A program made the position numbers and the translations under genes. From DATGKK01 sp035294725 (GTDB lineage: Bacteria; Actinomycetota; Acidimicrobiia; Acidimicrobiales; Bog-793), in contig DATGKK010000061.1 in assembly GCA_035294725.1 (NCBI GenBank), positions 1 to 18,004 of the forward strand: a stretch of 18,004 nt of DNA, in the 5' to 3' direction. Position 1 is the stretch's first letter. Each line of letters opens with the position of its first letter. The notes beneath the pieces were generated by a model that saw nothing but the letters and a program-made list of their open reading frames with translations, was not told where the DNA came from and ran no database searches. Positions 5,916-14,216 of the stretch are shown here, one piece after another.

Positions 5916-7780
5916 CCGCCGTCGCAGCTCCCGCCGACCCGTTCGTCCCGGCTCCTGAGCCGGCCCGGTACGCAGCGCCGAGGGCCACGATCGACCCCGA
6001 TCGGTCGAAATCGTGGCTGCGCCGGGCACTGCCGATCGTGCGAGCGCATCGGTGGTCCTTCGCCCTCGCCCTCGGGCTCTCGTTCGTCGGGCTCGTCCTC
6101 CAGGTCCAGATCCCGAACCTGCTCCAGCGCGCGATCGACAACAGCCTCCACCCTCACGGTGTACCGCTCCACTTCTACGTCTACTGGATCCTCGGCCTTG
6201 GCCTCGCGGGCGGCATCGCCGGGGTCATCTCGCGCTACTTCGTCTACAAGGTCGCCTACGACATCGAGACCGACCTGCGCAACATGCTCTACGAGCACCT
6301 CACGAAGATGAGCTTCTCCTTTTACGACCGAGTGCAGTCCGGCCAGCTCATCTCCCGGGCGAACTCGGACATCCGCTCGGTGCAGATGTACCTCACCTTC
6401 GCCCCGCTCATCCTGCTCCAGTGCTCTATCGCCGTGATCGCCTTCGGCTTCATGCTCTCGATCAACGTGCTCCTGGCGCTCGTCGCCATGGTGACCATGC
6501 CGTTCATCTACGTCGTGGGCGTGAAGATGCGAAAGTCGCTCTTCCCGGTCTCGTGGATCATCCAGGCGCGCCTCGCCGAGGTGGCGACGATCGTGGACGA
6601 GAACGTGAACGGCGTGCGGGTCGTGAAGTCCTTCGCAGCCGAGGACCAGCAGCTGAAGGCGCTCGCGAAGGCGGCCACGAGAGTGCAGTGGGGCTACGTG
6701 AAAGACGCCGACCTGCGGGCTCGTTTCACGCCGGCAGTGCAGAACCTCACCCAGCTCAGCCTCGTGTTCGTCCTCCTCCTCGGCGGTTACATGGTCATCC
6801 AGGGGCAGATGGAGATCGGGGCGATCCTCGCCTTCAACGCCTACCTGCTCATGATGCAGGTTCCCTTCACGATGCTCGGGATGCTCATCATGATGGGCCA
6901 GCGGGCGGCGGCCTCGGCCGAGCGGGTCTACGAGATCCTGGACGAGCGCTCGGAGATCACCGAGCGCCCTGGCGCCGTCGACCTTGTCGCTCCGAAGGGC
7001 GACGTCCGCTTCGAGCGCGTCGTGTTCGGCTACCCCGGCGGCGAGCGGCCCCGGGTGCTCGACGGGTTCGACCTTCACGTCCGGCCGGGCGAGACTGTCG
7101 CGATCGTGGGGCGGACCGGGTCGGGCAAGTCCACGGTGGCCCGGCTCCTCGCACGCTTCTACGACGTCGACGGCGGGGCCGTCCGCATCGACGGTCACGA
7201 CGTGCGGGACCTCACCCTCGCGAGCCTCCGGGCGAATGTCGGGATGGTGCTCGACGAACCCTTCCTCTTCTCGCTCTCGGTCCGCGACAACATCGCCTAC
7301 GGCCGCCCGACGGCCTCCCTCGACGAGGTCGTGCGCGCGGCCGAGGCGGCCCAGGCGGCGGAGTTCATCGCCGAGCTCGCCGAGGGCTACGACACGATCG
7401 TCGGCGAGCGCGGCTACACGCTGTCGGGCGGCCAGCGCCAGCGCATCGCGATCGCACGCACGCTGTTGCTCAACCCGCCGATCCTCATCCTCGACGACGC
7501 GACGAGCGCGATCGACGTCCACGTCGAGCAGAAGATCCACGAGGCGCTCCGCACCCTCATGCGGGGCCGGACGACGCTCATCGTGGCGCACCGGCTCTCC
7601 ACGATCAGCCTGGCCGACCGGGTCATCCTGCTCGAGGGGGGCCGCATCGCCGCCGACGGCCGCCATGCCGAGCTGCTCGAGTCCTCGCCGCTGTACGCCG
7701 AGGTACTCGCCCACGTGGCCGAGGAGGAGAGCGTCGACCCCCATCCTGCCCTGACGAACGGATCCGGGAGGATGAGCTGA
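5912..7780 (+). CDS. ABC exporter half-transporter, subunit with degenerate ATPase residues
   Basis: 622-aa type I ABC exporter half. A six-helix transmembrane domain covers roughly residues 45-330, followed by an ATPase domain. Walker A is GRTGSGKST (400-408), the signature LSGGQ (504-508) is canonical, Walker B is ILILDD (524-529) and the switch is His560. Two key residues are altered. The catalytic Glu after Walker B is Asp529, and the Q-loop Gln is Asp448 (MVLDEPFLF). This subunit therefore supplies the poorly hydrolysing Walker face of a heterodimer while giving a normal signature motif to its partner. Start ATG 5912 overlaps the marR stop, and its own stop overlaps the next gene by one base. 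Known relatives with this order (LmrCD, BmrCD, TM287/288 type) export drugs or lipids; the substrate here is unknown. Confidence 0.93.
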   Translation: MTAVAAPADPFVPAPEPARYAAPRATIDPDRSKSWLRRALPIVRAHRWSFALALGLSFVGLVLQVQIPNLLQRAIDNSLHPHGVPLHFYVYWILGLGLAGGIAGVISRYFVYKVAYDIETDLRNMLYEHLTKMSFSFYDRVQSGQLISRANSDIRSVQMYLTFAPLILLQCSIAVIAFGFMLSINVLLALVAMVTMPFIYVVGVKMRKSLFPVSWIIQARLAEVATIVDENVNGVRVVKSFAAEDQQLKALAKAATRVQWGYVKDADLRARFTPAVQNLTQLSLVFVLLLGGYMVIQGQMEIGAILAFNAYLLMMQVPFTMLGMLIMMGQRAAASAERVYEILDERSEITERPGAVDLVAPKGDVRFERVVFGYPGGERPRVLDGFDLHVRPGETVAIVGRTGSGKSTVARLLARFYDVDGGAVRIDGHDVRDLTLASLRANVGMVLDEPFLFSLSVRDNIAYGRPTASLDEVVRAAEAAQAAEFIAELAEGYDTIVGERGYTLSGGQRQRIAIARTLLLNPPILILDDATSAIDVHVEQKIHEALRTLMRGRTTLIVAHRLSTISLADRVILLEGGRIAADGRHAELLESSPLYAEVLAHVAEEESVDPHPALTNGSGRMS

Positions 7781-9708
7781 TGGCCTGGGGTGGCGGCGGC
7801 GGGATCGCGTTCGGCAATGCCCAGGGGACCGCCCGCGCGAACGGCCTCCCCTTCGGCGGGGTGCCGCCGGAGCTGCAGGACGGCGTCGACCGCCTCCTTG
7901 CGACCGAGCCCGACCACCCTGAGCCGCGGGTCGAGTTCTCTCACCGGGCGAGCGCTGCCGAGACTAGGCGCCTCACGCTGTGGCGGCTGCTGCGGGCCTA
8001 CCCGCGACTGCTGTGGATCGCCGCTGGGCTGATCGTGATCATGAGCGTGACGATGCAGGCCGGCCCGTACCTCACGAGCATCGCGATCGACGACGGGATG
8101 ATCCCGCACCACCTCTCGGTCGTGGCGTGGGCCGCCCTTGCCTACCTCGCCTGTGCAATCGCCACCGCGTTGTCGCAGCGCTCCCAGGTCCGCACGACGG
8201 GCCGGCTCGCGGCCGGCGTGATGAACGACCTGCGCGTGCGGGTCTTCACCCACCTCCAGCGGCTGTCGCTCGACTTCTTCACCGAGGAGAAGGCGGGCGT
8301 CCTCATGAGCCGGATGACGAGCGACATCGAGAACCTCCAGCAGCTCCTCCAGGACGGCCTCGCGCAGATCGCCATCCAGGGGCTCACCATGATCGTCATC
8401 ACCGTCTGGCTCCTCGTGCTCGACGTGAAGCTCGCCCTCATCACGCTGGCCCTCGTCGTGCCGGCGCTGACGGCGGCGTCGCTGTGGTTCCGAGCCGAGT
8501 CGGAGAAGGGCTACATGCGGGTGCGGGACGGGATCGCGAACGTGCTCGCCGACCTCTCCGAGAGCCTGCACGGCGTGCGGATCGTGACCTCGCACAACCG
8601 GCAGCGCTACAACATCGTCCACCACCGGAACATCGTGGGGGAGTACCGGGACGCCTACATGTTCACCGGGCGGCTCAGCGCCCTGTACGGCCCCGGGACC
8701 CAGATGCTCTCGTACCTCGGGCAGGCAGGGCTGCTCGCCATCGGCGGCGACATGGTGCTCCACCACTCGCTCATGCTCGGCGAGCTCGTGGCCTACTTCC
8801 TTTGGATGAACCGCTTCCTGCAGCCGATCCAGCTGCTCGTCCAGCAGTACAACACCTTCCAGCAGGGCAGGGCCTCGGTGATCAAGCTCCGCACCCTTCT
8901 CGAGACCTCCCCAAGCGTGGCGGAGTCCGAGACGGCCCACGACCTGCCTCCGATCGAGGGACGGATCGTCTTCGACCACGTCTCGTTCGGCTACGACCCT
9001 GACGTCCCGGTGCTGCGCGACGTCGACCTCGTGATCGAGCCGGGCGAGACGATCGCATTCGTCGGACCGACCGGCGCGGGCAAGTCGACGATGGCAAAGC
9101 TGATCACGCGCTTTTACGACCCGACCGCCGGCCGGATCCTGATCGACGGCCACGACCTTCGCCAGGTCTCTCTCACCTCTCTCCGGCGCCAGCTCGGCGT
9201 GGTGCCCCAGGAGCCGTTCCTGTTCGCCGGCACGATCCGGGAGAACCTCGCCTTCGCCCGCCCCGACGCCTCGGCGGCCGAGGTCGACGAGGCGGTGCGC
9301 GCCGTCGGCCTGGAGGAGCTGATCGAAAGGATGCCGCAGGGCCTCGAGACGGTCGTCCACGAGCGGGGTCAGTCGCTCTCGTCGGGCGAGCGCCAGCTGA
9401 TCGCGCTCGGGCGCGCCTTCCTCGCCCACCCCCGTGTCCTCGTCCTCGACGAGGCCACCTCGAACCTCGACCTGCTCTCCGAGACGAAGGTCGAGGCGGC
9501 GCTCGACGTGCTCCTCGAGGCGCGCACGGCCGTGCTGATCGCCCACCGCCTCTCGACGGCGATGAAGGCTGACCGCATCGTCGTCGTGTACGACGGCGTG
9601 ATCGTCGAGGTCGGCTCCCACGACGAGCTCGTGGCCGCCGGTGGCTTCTACGCCGCCATGTACGAGACCTGGATCAGCCAGTCAGAGTCCGCAGGGGCCT
9701 CCGCCTGA
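7780..9708 (+). CDS. ABC exporter half-transporter, catalytically complete partner subunit
   Basis: 642-aa type I ABC exporter half. A Gly-rich N terminus (AWGGGGGIAFGNAQG) precedes six membrane helices (about residues 75-350) and an ATPase domain. Walker A is GPTGAGKST (429-437), Q-loop Gln477 (VVPQEPFLF), Walker B VLVLDE with catalytic Glu558, and switch His589 in IAHRLS. The signature motif is LSSGE (533-537) instead of LSGGQ. That defect complements the preceding subunit: its altered signature faces the altered Walker site of subunit 1, and its intact Walker site faces the intact LSGGQ. The start is ATG 7780, overlapping the upstream TGA by one base, with GGGAGG (7766-7771) 8 nt before it. 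The frame is open far upstream, but that part is only an alternative reading of subunit 1. The gene ends before a stem-loop. Confidence 0.93.
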   Translation: MAWGGGGGIAFGNAQGTARANGLPFGGVPPELQDGVDRLLATEPDHPEPRVEFSHRASAAETRRLTLWRLLRAYPRLLWIAAGLIVIMSVTMQAGPYLTSIAIDDGMIPHHLSVVAWAALAYLACAIATALSQRSQVRTTGRLAAGVMNDLRVRVFTHLQRLSLDFFTEEKAGVLMSRMTSDIENLQQLLQDGLAQIAIQGLTMIVITVWLLVLDVKLALITLALVVPALTAASLWFRAESEKGYMRVRDGIANVLADLSESLHGVRIVTSHNRQRYNIVHHRNIVGEYRDAYMFTGRLSALYGPGTQMLSYLGQAGLLAIGGDMVLHHSLMLGELVAYFLWMNRFLQPIQLLVQQYNTFQQGRASVIKLRTLLETSPSVAESETAHDLPPIEGRIVFDHVSFGYDPDVPVLRDVDLVIEPGETIAFVGPTGAGKSTMAKLITRFYDPTAGRILIDGHDLRQVSLTSLRRQLGVVPQEPFLFAGTIRENLAFARPDASAAEVDEAVRAVGLEELIERMPQGLETVVHERGQSLSSGERQLIALGRAFLAHPRVLVLDEATSNLDLLSETKVEAALDVLLEARTAVLIAHRLSTAMKADRIVVVYDGVIVEVGSHDELVAAGGFYAAMYETWISQSESAGASA

Positions 9709-9724
9709 GACGCACCCTCGGTCT

Positions 9725-9745
9725 CGGCCGCAGCGCCGGCGGCCG
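9725..9745. terminator. Stem-loop between convergent genes (probable bidirectional terminator)
   Basis: Perfect 7-bp stem CGGCCGC/GCGGCCG with a 7-nt loop, placed 16 bp after the ABC operon stop and 12 bp after the stop of the opposing small membrane protein gene. There is no U-tract, so a factor-independent terminator of the tail-less kind described for Actinomycetota is inferred from position. Confidence 0.5.
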
Positions 9746-9757
9746 TGCAATGGCTCG

Positions 9758-9985
9758 CTACCGGCGGCGTGCCGCCCGCGAGACGATCCAGATCGCAGCG
9801 CCGATGATCGCGAGGACGACCGCGATCTTCACGACCTCGAACACGACGCCCACGACGAAGCTCAGCACGGCGAACGCCACGACAACGGCCACGATCGCGA
9901 CGGCGCCGATCACGAGGTAGTGACCCGCCCTCATCACGCCACCTCGGCGCCGAGGTTCGACTCCGGTGTGCTGCGGGTCCAGCAT
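9758..9985 (-). CDS. Small membrane protein, two predicted helices
   Basis: 75-aa protein of unknown function. Residues ~22-48 and ~53-68 are almost purely Val/Ala/Ile/Leu, broken by one Glu-Val-Val-Lys (50-53), and the C terminus SRAARRR is strongly basic. This suggests a hairpin in the membrane with a positive cytoplasmic end. The start at 9985 is fixed by an excellent Shine-Dalgarno AAAAGGAGG (plus-strand 9993-10001) 7 nt upstream. TACTCT (plus 10007-10012) is a fitting -10 giving a short leader. A shorter start at Met18 (9934) would keep both helices. It is too short for the family to be recognised. It stands alone, converging with the ABC operon and running in the same direction as the HNH gene upstream of it. 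Confidence 0.72.
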   Translation of the reverse strand: MLDPQHTGVEPRRRGGVMRAGHYLVIGAVAIVAVVVAFAVLSFVVGVVFEVVKIAVVLAIIGAAIWIVSRAARRR

Positions 9986-10245
9986 GGCCGCGCCTCCTTT
10001 TCCCCAGAGTACCTTGGTCCGACCTCCAGGAGCGGTCGGGGTACAAGTCGGTTGAGCAAGTGCGCGCACCCCTCGGATGGCATCCTGACCCGACCAACCG
10101 TTCGGCAGCAAGATCAGGAGCCTGAGTGTGACGAGCGTAGGCTTCATGAGCGCAGCCGCGTGCGGCGATCGACTGAGGCAATATCCTCCTCCACGCGACA
10201 TCTGATCAAAAGGGCTACCGAATGGAGTAGGTGATCGCCCACTAC

Positions 10246-11061
10246 CTAGACGGAGGGGCGACTCGAGAGCAGTCGTGTCTTCAACTGCTTGATAGTCATG
10301 GCCGGTTGTTGCCGGTGAAGCATCGCGTGACAATTCGGGCAGACGGGCCGCAGATCTCGAACGGGATCGACCTTGTAATTGTCACCAACAAGTGAGAGAT
10401 CCTTTAGGTGGTGAACGTGGATGTAGCCCTCTCCGAGTTCTCCGTAGCGATCGGCAAACCGGAACCCGCACACAGAACACTGGACTCCCCACCGAGCGAT
10501 ACAGGCATCGCGCGCCCTCGGATCGCGTTCGTATCGATTTACCATGACCTGTGTCACGCTTCCCTCAGCGAACACCTCGCCCCGCCCAACCTCCTCGGGC
10601 GTCAGAGCGGGACCCCACCCGATCTCAGACAAGTGGGTCCGCCACACCGCTTCCAATACGGGCTCCGCCGCTCTCTTCAACGGCTGCCCCGAGCCGAGCA
10701 GAAAGTTCCAAGGGACGTTTGGTACGTCGTGGAGTAGTTGATCGATCGGCAATCTGTCGTCAACGTCGAGCCACGTATCCCAGACAATCCCGGCGTAGTT
10801 GGTGGTCTTTCCCGGTGTTCCATCCCAGTGATCACCCTCAAAGATCTCGGAGCTGAATGTCCCGGAGGCAATTATCCCGCGACTTGTTTTCTGGCGAAGC
10901 AGAAAGCCTCGATCGCCTGGGTTTATACCAGAGCGAAATCGACCGACACTCCATGTTTCTTCCAGATACCCGCCTTTCCAGGTAGTAGTGACCATCTCAG
11001 CCAGATCGTCGTCGGGTATCGGGAACCTCGCCGGGTTCCAGGTCAACACACGGGTTGCCAA
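10246..11061 (-). CDS. EVE-like/HNH endonuclease, probable modification-dependent (type IV) restriction enzyme
   Basis: 271-aa protein. The N-terminal ~110 residues resemble a PUA-fold EVE domain (WNPARF, ETWSVGRFRSGINPGDRGFL, GIIASGTF), the module that flips out modified cytosines. The C terminus is an HNH nuclease: zinc cysteines Cys195, Cys198, Cys241 and Cys244, the YIHVHHLKDLS motif (213-223) with the His217-His218 pair, then DLRPVCPNCHAMLH. EVE-HNH and related PUA-HNH proteins are known modification-dependent restriction enzymes acting on phage DNA with 5-methyl- or hydroxymethylcytosine. No methyltransferase is adjacent, as expected for type IV. The start is TTG at 11061, supported by GGAGGTGA (plus 11065-11072) with GGAGG 6 nt from the TTG. 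Base composition is much less GC-rich than the flanking core genes, so recent acquisition is likely. An hsdR remnant lies just upstream on the same strand. Confidence 0.82.
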   Translation of the reverse strand: MATRVLTWNPARFPIPDDDLAEMVTTTWKGGYLEETWSVGRFRSGINPGDRGFLLRQKTSRGIIASGTFSSEIFEGDHWDGTPGKTTNYAGIVWDTWLDVDDRLPIDQLLHDVPNVPWNFLLGSGQPLKRAAEPVLEAVWRTHLSEIGWGPALTPEEVGRGEVFAEGSVTQVMVNRYERDPRARDACIARWGVQCSVCGFRFADRYGELGEGYIHVHHLKDLSLVGDNYKVDPVRDLRPVCPNCHAMLHRQQPAMTIKQLKTRLLSSRPSV

Positions 11062-11093
11062 ATCTCACCTCCAGGGAAGCTGGTGTTCGCTGC

Positions 11094-11436
11094 TCATGAC
11101 TTAAGCATGTTGGTCCCGCTTGTTAGCCGATCATAGACCTTCGTCAGATGAAAGTCCGCGATCGTCTCCCGGGACTCGGCATGATCGAGTACTTGTTTAA
11201 GAGTCGTTCCCTTCGCGGCGATGAGGCCTGCGATGGCACTGAGGAAGCCGCGGTCGAAGGCGAGGCGGAAGCTATCGAGGGAGTTGTACGTGTTCGATCG
11301 GAAAGTTCCCGGTCAGCTGCCCACTCTTCCTGGAGACGGTCCGATAACGGCTGATCCGCATCAATCAGACTGCACCCGAAGTCTTCGTTCAGGGCCTCGG
11401 TGATCTGGGAGAGCGGCGTTTTCTCCTTGCGTCACT
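11094..11436 (-). pseudogene. hsdR: Type I restriction enzyme R subunit (hsdR), C-terminal remnant with frameshift
   Basis: Two minus-strand frames join to one protein end. The upstream part (plus ~11310-11436) reads KTPLSQITEALNEDFG, then DADQPLSDRLQEEWAADREL. The downstream part, in another frame, reads NSLDSFRLAFDRGFLSAIAG, then ETIADFHLTKVYDRL and stops at TGA (plus 11094-11096). This follows the order of HsdR C-terminal ends as I recall them: a SEIIExLNExFG helix, a DQ-LF block, D-x-L, N-x-x-x-xF-x-FD, and a final KVYxRL. The helicase and nuclease parts are absent, and no M or S subunit is visible. The match is from memory of the family and the frameshift lies near 11315-11330. It is a decayed neighbour of the HNH restriction gene and has the same lower GC. 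Confidence 0.6.
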
Positions 11437-11712
11437 TGCCAGTGGCTTTCGCCGAAGATCGTCTGGACCTCACGCTGGTCGGACTGGCGATCCTTCGAAG
11501 ACCACCCCGCTGCGGAGATGGTTAGCCTCACCTTCAGCGTTGTTGGCTCACAACGGCCTTCGGGACCAGGCGGGGTCGTCGATTTCCACCCCGGGGGAGT
11601 TTCGATCCTCAAACGACCACTCCGAGATCAAGAATGCCGAGAGGACCCACGTCCAAGGTCAGACGGACCCGCTGGGCGCCCGGCCCCGTCGTCGCACCCG
11701 AGACGCCCTCAC
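11437..11712. other. Intergenic scar between the hsdR remnant and glnD, nothing recognised
   Basis: Several frames are open on both strands here, including one fused in frame to glnD, but none gives a recognisable domain. GC rises from the restriction patch toward glnD. It may hold further unrecognisable debris of the same acquired segment. Confidence 0.4.
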
Positions 11713-11718
11713 TACGAT
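11713..11718 (+). promoter_or_regulatory. -10-like box of glnD (leaderless arrangement)
   Basis: TACGAT lies exactly 6 nt before the GTG at 11725, the same spacing as at vapB, marR and surE. No -35 element or Shine-Dalgarno is apparent. It supports the GTG start. Confidence 0.4.
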
Positions 11719-11724
11719 GACCCG

Positions 11725-14115
11725 GTGGAGGACAGCCGGCTCCGCAGCCTGCGCAGCGCCGTCGTGGCCGAGTTGCTCGCCGGCCAGCTCCGTGCGACGG
11801 AGCTTCCCCGCCACTACAGCGACGGCGCCGATGCCTTCTGCCGCCGAGCCTTCCGCGACGCAGTGCCGGAGCCCGAGCCGCGTGGTTTCGCCCTCGTCGC
11901 CGTCGGGGGGTACGGCCGCCGCGAGCTCTGTCCGGGGAGCGACCTCGACCTTCTCCTCCTCCACGACCGGCGCCGGGAGGTGGCACAGGTCGCCGACCGC
12001 ATCTGGTACCGGGTCTGGGACAGTGGCGTCCGACTCGACCACAGCGTCCGCACCCCGCGTGAGGCTCTCGCGGTCGCCCGGACCGACCTACGTGCCGCCC
12101 TCGCCCTCCTCGACGGGCGCGTCGTCTGCGGCGACGAGGAGCTGGCGAGCGGGCTGCTTGCCGCCGTCAACGAGCTCGTCGTCGCCCACCGGCGCAGGTA
12201 CGTGCCGGCCGTGCTCGAGGCGATGCGCGATCGCCACGAGCGCTTCGGTGAGCTCCCCTACCTCCTCGAACCCGACCTGAAGGAGTCTGCGGGAGGTCTT
12301 CGCGACCTCGGGGTCGTGCGACTGCTGGCACTCGCGCTGCCGGGAACATTGGTGAGCACCAACCGCCCGGCGGTGCTCGAGAGCGCCCACGGGCTCCTCC
12401 TCGCTGCGCGAGCGGCGCTCCACGCCCGCACGGGCAACCGGTCGGATCGCCTCGTCCTCCAGGAGCAGGACGAGGTGGCCTCGCTCCTCGGGCATCGCGA
12501 CGCTGACGAGCTCGCTGCCGCGCTCGCCGCCGCAGGGCGCGAGGTGATGGGGACCTGCGAGGACGCCCGCCGGCGAGCAGCCTCGGCCCTTGCAGGTCCT
12601 GCTGCCCGGGGCGGGGGGCGCGAGGTGCCGGTCGACCGGAACGTGGTGCTGCGCGACGGCGAGATCGCCCTTGCGCACGCCGCCGATCTCTCCTCTGATC
12701 CCGCCGCCGTGTTGCGCGTGGCAGCGGCGGCGGCGTGCCACACGGCGCCGATCGCCCCCTCCACGCTCGAGCGGATGGCAGCCGAGCGCCCCCCGCTCGG
12801 GTCCCGCTGGCCACCGGCGGTTCGTGACGCGTTCGTCTCCCTTCTCGAGTACGGGTCCGCGGCGACCCCGGTCCTCGAGACGCTCGACCGCGTCGGACTG
12901 CTCGAGTGGCTGCTCCCGGAGTGGGTGCAGGTCCGGCACCGGCCGCAGCGGAACGCGTACCACCGCTACACCGTGGACCGGCACCTGCTCGAGACGGTCG
13001 CGCAGGCAGCGCAACTCCTGCGGGAGGTCGAGCGGCCCGACCTCCTGCTGTTCGCGGCCCTGCTCCACGACATCGGGAAGGGGCGGCCGGGCGACCACAG
13101 CGAGTCCGGCGAGGTCATCGCGGGCGAGGTAGCGCGGCGCGCCGGCCTGGCGACCCGGGACTCGGCCGTGTTGCGGCGGCTCGTGAAACGACACCTCCTC
13201 CTCGCCGATACGGCCACCCGTCGCGACGTGTACGACCCCGAGACGATCGAGCACGTGGCGGAGGCCGTGGGCGACCGCCTCACGCTTGACCTCCTCGCCC
13301 AGCTCACCGTGGCCGACTCCCTCGCCACCGGTCCGACGGCCTGGGGCCGCTGGAAGGCTCGCCTCGTGACCGCGCTCGTCGAGAACGTCCGGGCCTACCT
13401 CGAGGGCCAGCCGGCGGAACCTCCCGCAGCGCCGCGGCCGAGCCCGGAGCTGCTCGAGCTCGCCGCCGCCGGGGGCACCGCCGTCGCCGTCTCAGTTGAC
13501 ACCGAGCGGGACAGAGCCCGAGAGCTGGACGAGATCACGGTGGTCGGCCCCGACCGCACGGGGCTCTTCGCGCTGGTGGCGGGAGTCCTCGCTCTTCACC
13601 GCCTCGACATCCGCAGCGCGACCGCCTATCCCGCTGGAGAGGTCGCGGTGGAGCTCTTCGAGGTCGAGCACGATCCAGCTCTCCAGGTCGACCCCCTACA
13701 GATCGAGGCGGACCTGCGAGACGCGCTCGCGGGCCGCCTCGCGGTCACACCGCGCCTGCAGGCGATCGAAGCCGCGTACTCGCGGCACCGGCGACCTGCC
13801 GCTGCCACCGAGCCCGAGGTGCGCGTGCTGGTGGGCGAGCGCGCCCTCGACAACGCCGCCGTGCTCGAGGTCCGCGCCCCTGATTCACGCGGACTGCTCC
13901 ACCGCCTCGCCCTCTGCCTCGCCGCCGCCGGACTGGACGTCGTTGCCGCTCGCATCGCCACCCTCGGCCATGAGGTGGTCGACAGCTTCTACGTGAGGGA
14001 GCAGGACGGCTCGCTGCCGCTCCCTGACCGGCTCGAGTCCCTCCGACCGGCACTGGCCCGAGCGGCGGGCGGCACGCTCTTGGCCTACGGAGAACCGGGG
14101 CCGCGCCGGGGCTGA
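11725..14115 (+). CDS. glnD: PII nucleotidyltransferase / nucleotidyl-removing enzyme
   Basis: 796-aa bifunctional nitrogen sensor that modifies and de-modifies the PII protein (GlnB/GlnK) according to glutamine. In studied Actinomycetota it adenylylates GlnK rather than uridylylating it. Domains in order: nucleotidyltransferase with VGGYGRRELCPGSDLDLLLL (residues ~60-79), a helical GlnD linker with PYLLEPDLKESAGGLRDLG, a phosphohydrolase with the HD pair in AALLHDIGKGRPGDHSESG (His448-Asp449), then two ACT domains (VVGPDRTGLFALVAGVLAL from ~606 and VLEVRAPDSRGLLHRLALCL from 713). Length is in the family range (about 770-930 aa). GTG 11725 is chosen because homology begins there and TACGAT precedes it by 6 nt; the open frame up to 11518 crosses the decayed restriction patch. 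No glnK, amtB or glnA is in the window. Confidence 0.94.
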   Translation: MEDSRLRSLRSAVVAELLAGQLRATELPRHYSDGADAFCRRAFRDAVPEPEPRGFALVAVGGYGRRELCPGSDLDLLLLHDRRREVAQVADRIWYRVWDSGVRLDHSVRTPREALAVARTDLRAALALLDGRVVCGDEELASGLLAAVNELVVAHRRRYVPAVLEAMRDRHERFGELPYLLEPDLKESAGGLRDLGVVRLLALALPGTLVSTNRPAVLESAHGLLLAARAALHARTGNRSDRLVLQEQDEVASLLGHRDADELAAALAAAGREVMGTCEDARRRAASALAGPAARGGGREVPVDRNVVLRDGEIALAHAADLSSDPAAVLRVAAAAACHTAPIAPSTLERMAAERPPLGSRWPPAVRDAFVSLLEYGSAATPVLETLDRVGLLEWLLPEWVQVRHRPQRNAYHRYTVDRHLLETVAQAAQLLREVERPDLLLFAALLHDIGKGRPGDHSESGEVIAGEVARRAGLATRDSAVLRRLVKRHLLLADTATRRDVYDPETIEHVAEAVGDRLTLDLLAQLTVADSLATGPTAWGRWKARLVTALVENVRAYLEGQPAEPPAAPRPSPELLELAAAGGTAVAVSVDTERDRARELDEITVVGPDRTGLFALVAGVLALHRLDIRSATAYPAGEVAVELFEVEHDPALQVDPLQIEADLRDALAGRLAVTPRLQAIEAAYSRHRRPAAATEPEVRVLVGERALDNAAVLEVRAPDSRGLLHRLALCLAAAGLDVVAARIATLGHEVVDSFYVREQDGSLPLPDRLESLRPALARAAGGTLLAYGEPGPRRG

Positions 14116-14137
14116 TCGAGCACGGAGTCTTGGCAGG

Positions 14138-14203
14138 CAGCCCGCCGGGGGCGAGTTGGCCACTCCTCAGGCGAGGGCCAGGGCGCGTACGCGAGGCGGG
14201 CTG
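14138..14203 (+). repeat. Inverted repeat between glnD and the L,D-transpeptidase gene
   Basis: CAGCCCGCC (14138-14146) pairs with GGCGGGCTG (14195-14203), 9 bp perfect, closing a 48-nt loop. The loop itself contains TGGCC/GGCCA (14157-14161 and 14176-14180) and the palindrome CGCGTACGCG (14184-14193). It could act as a glnD terminator. High GC makes chance pairing plausible. Confidence 0.35.
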
Positions 14204-14216
14204 TCACCAGGTACTC

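Noticed and set aside
6013..7779. Open frame of ABC subunit 2 extending about 590 codons upstream
   Set aside because: It overlaps subunit 1 in another frame and has no domain. ATG 7780 with GGGAGG upstream and the one-base overlap is the natural start.
5132..9621. Very long open frames on the minus strand across the marR-ABC operon (870 and 735 codons)
   Set aside because: They are antisense to strongly recognisable ABC transporter genes, are dominated by Arg, His, Asp and Glu as expected from reading GC-rich codons in reverse, and show no domain.
11518..11724. 69-codon upstream extension of glnD
   Set aside because: It has no similarity to GlnD and crosses the decayed restriction patch; GTG 11725 fits homology and the -10 spacing.
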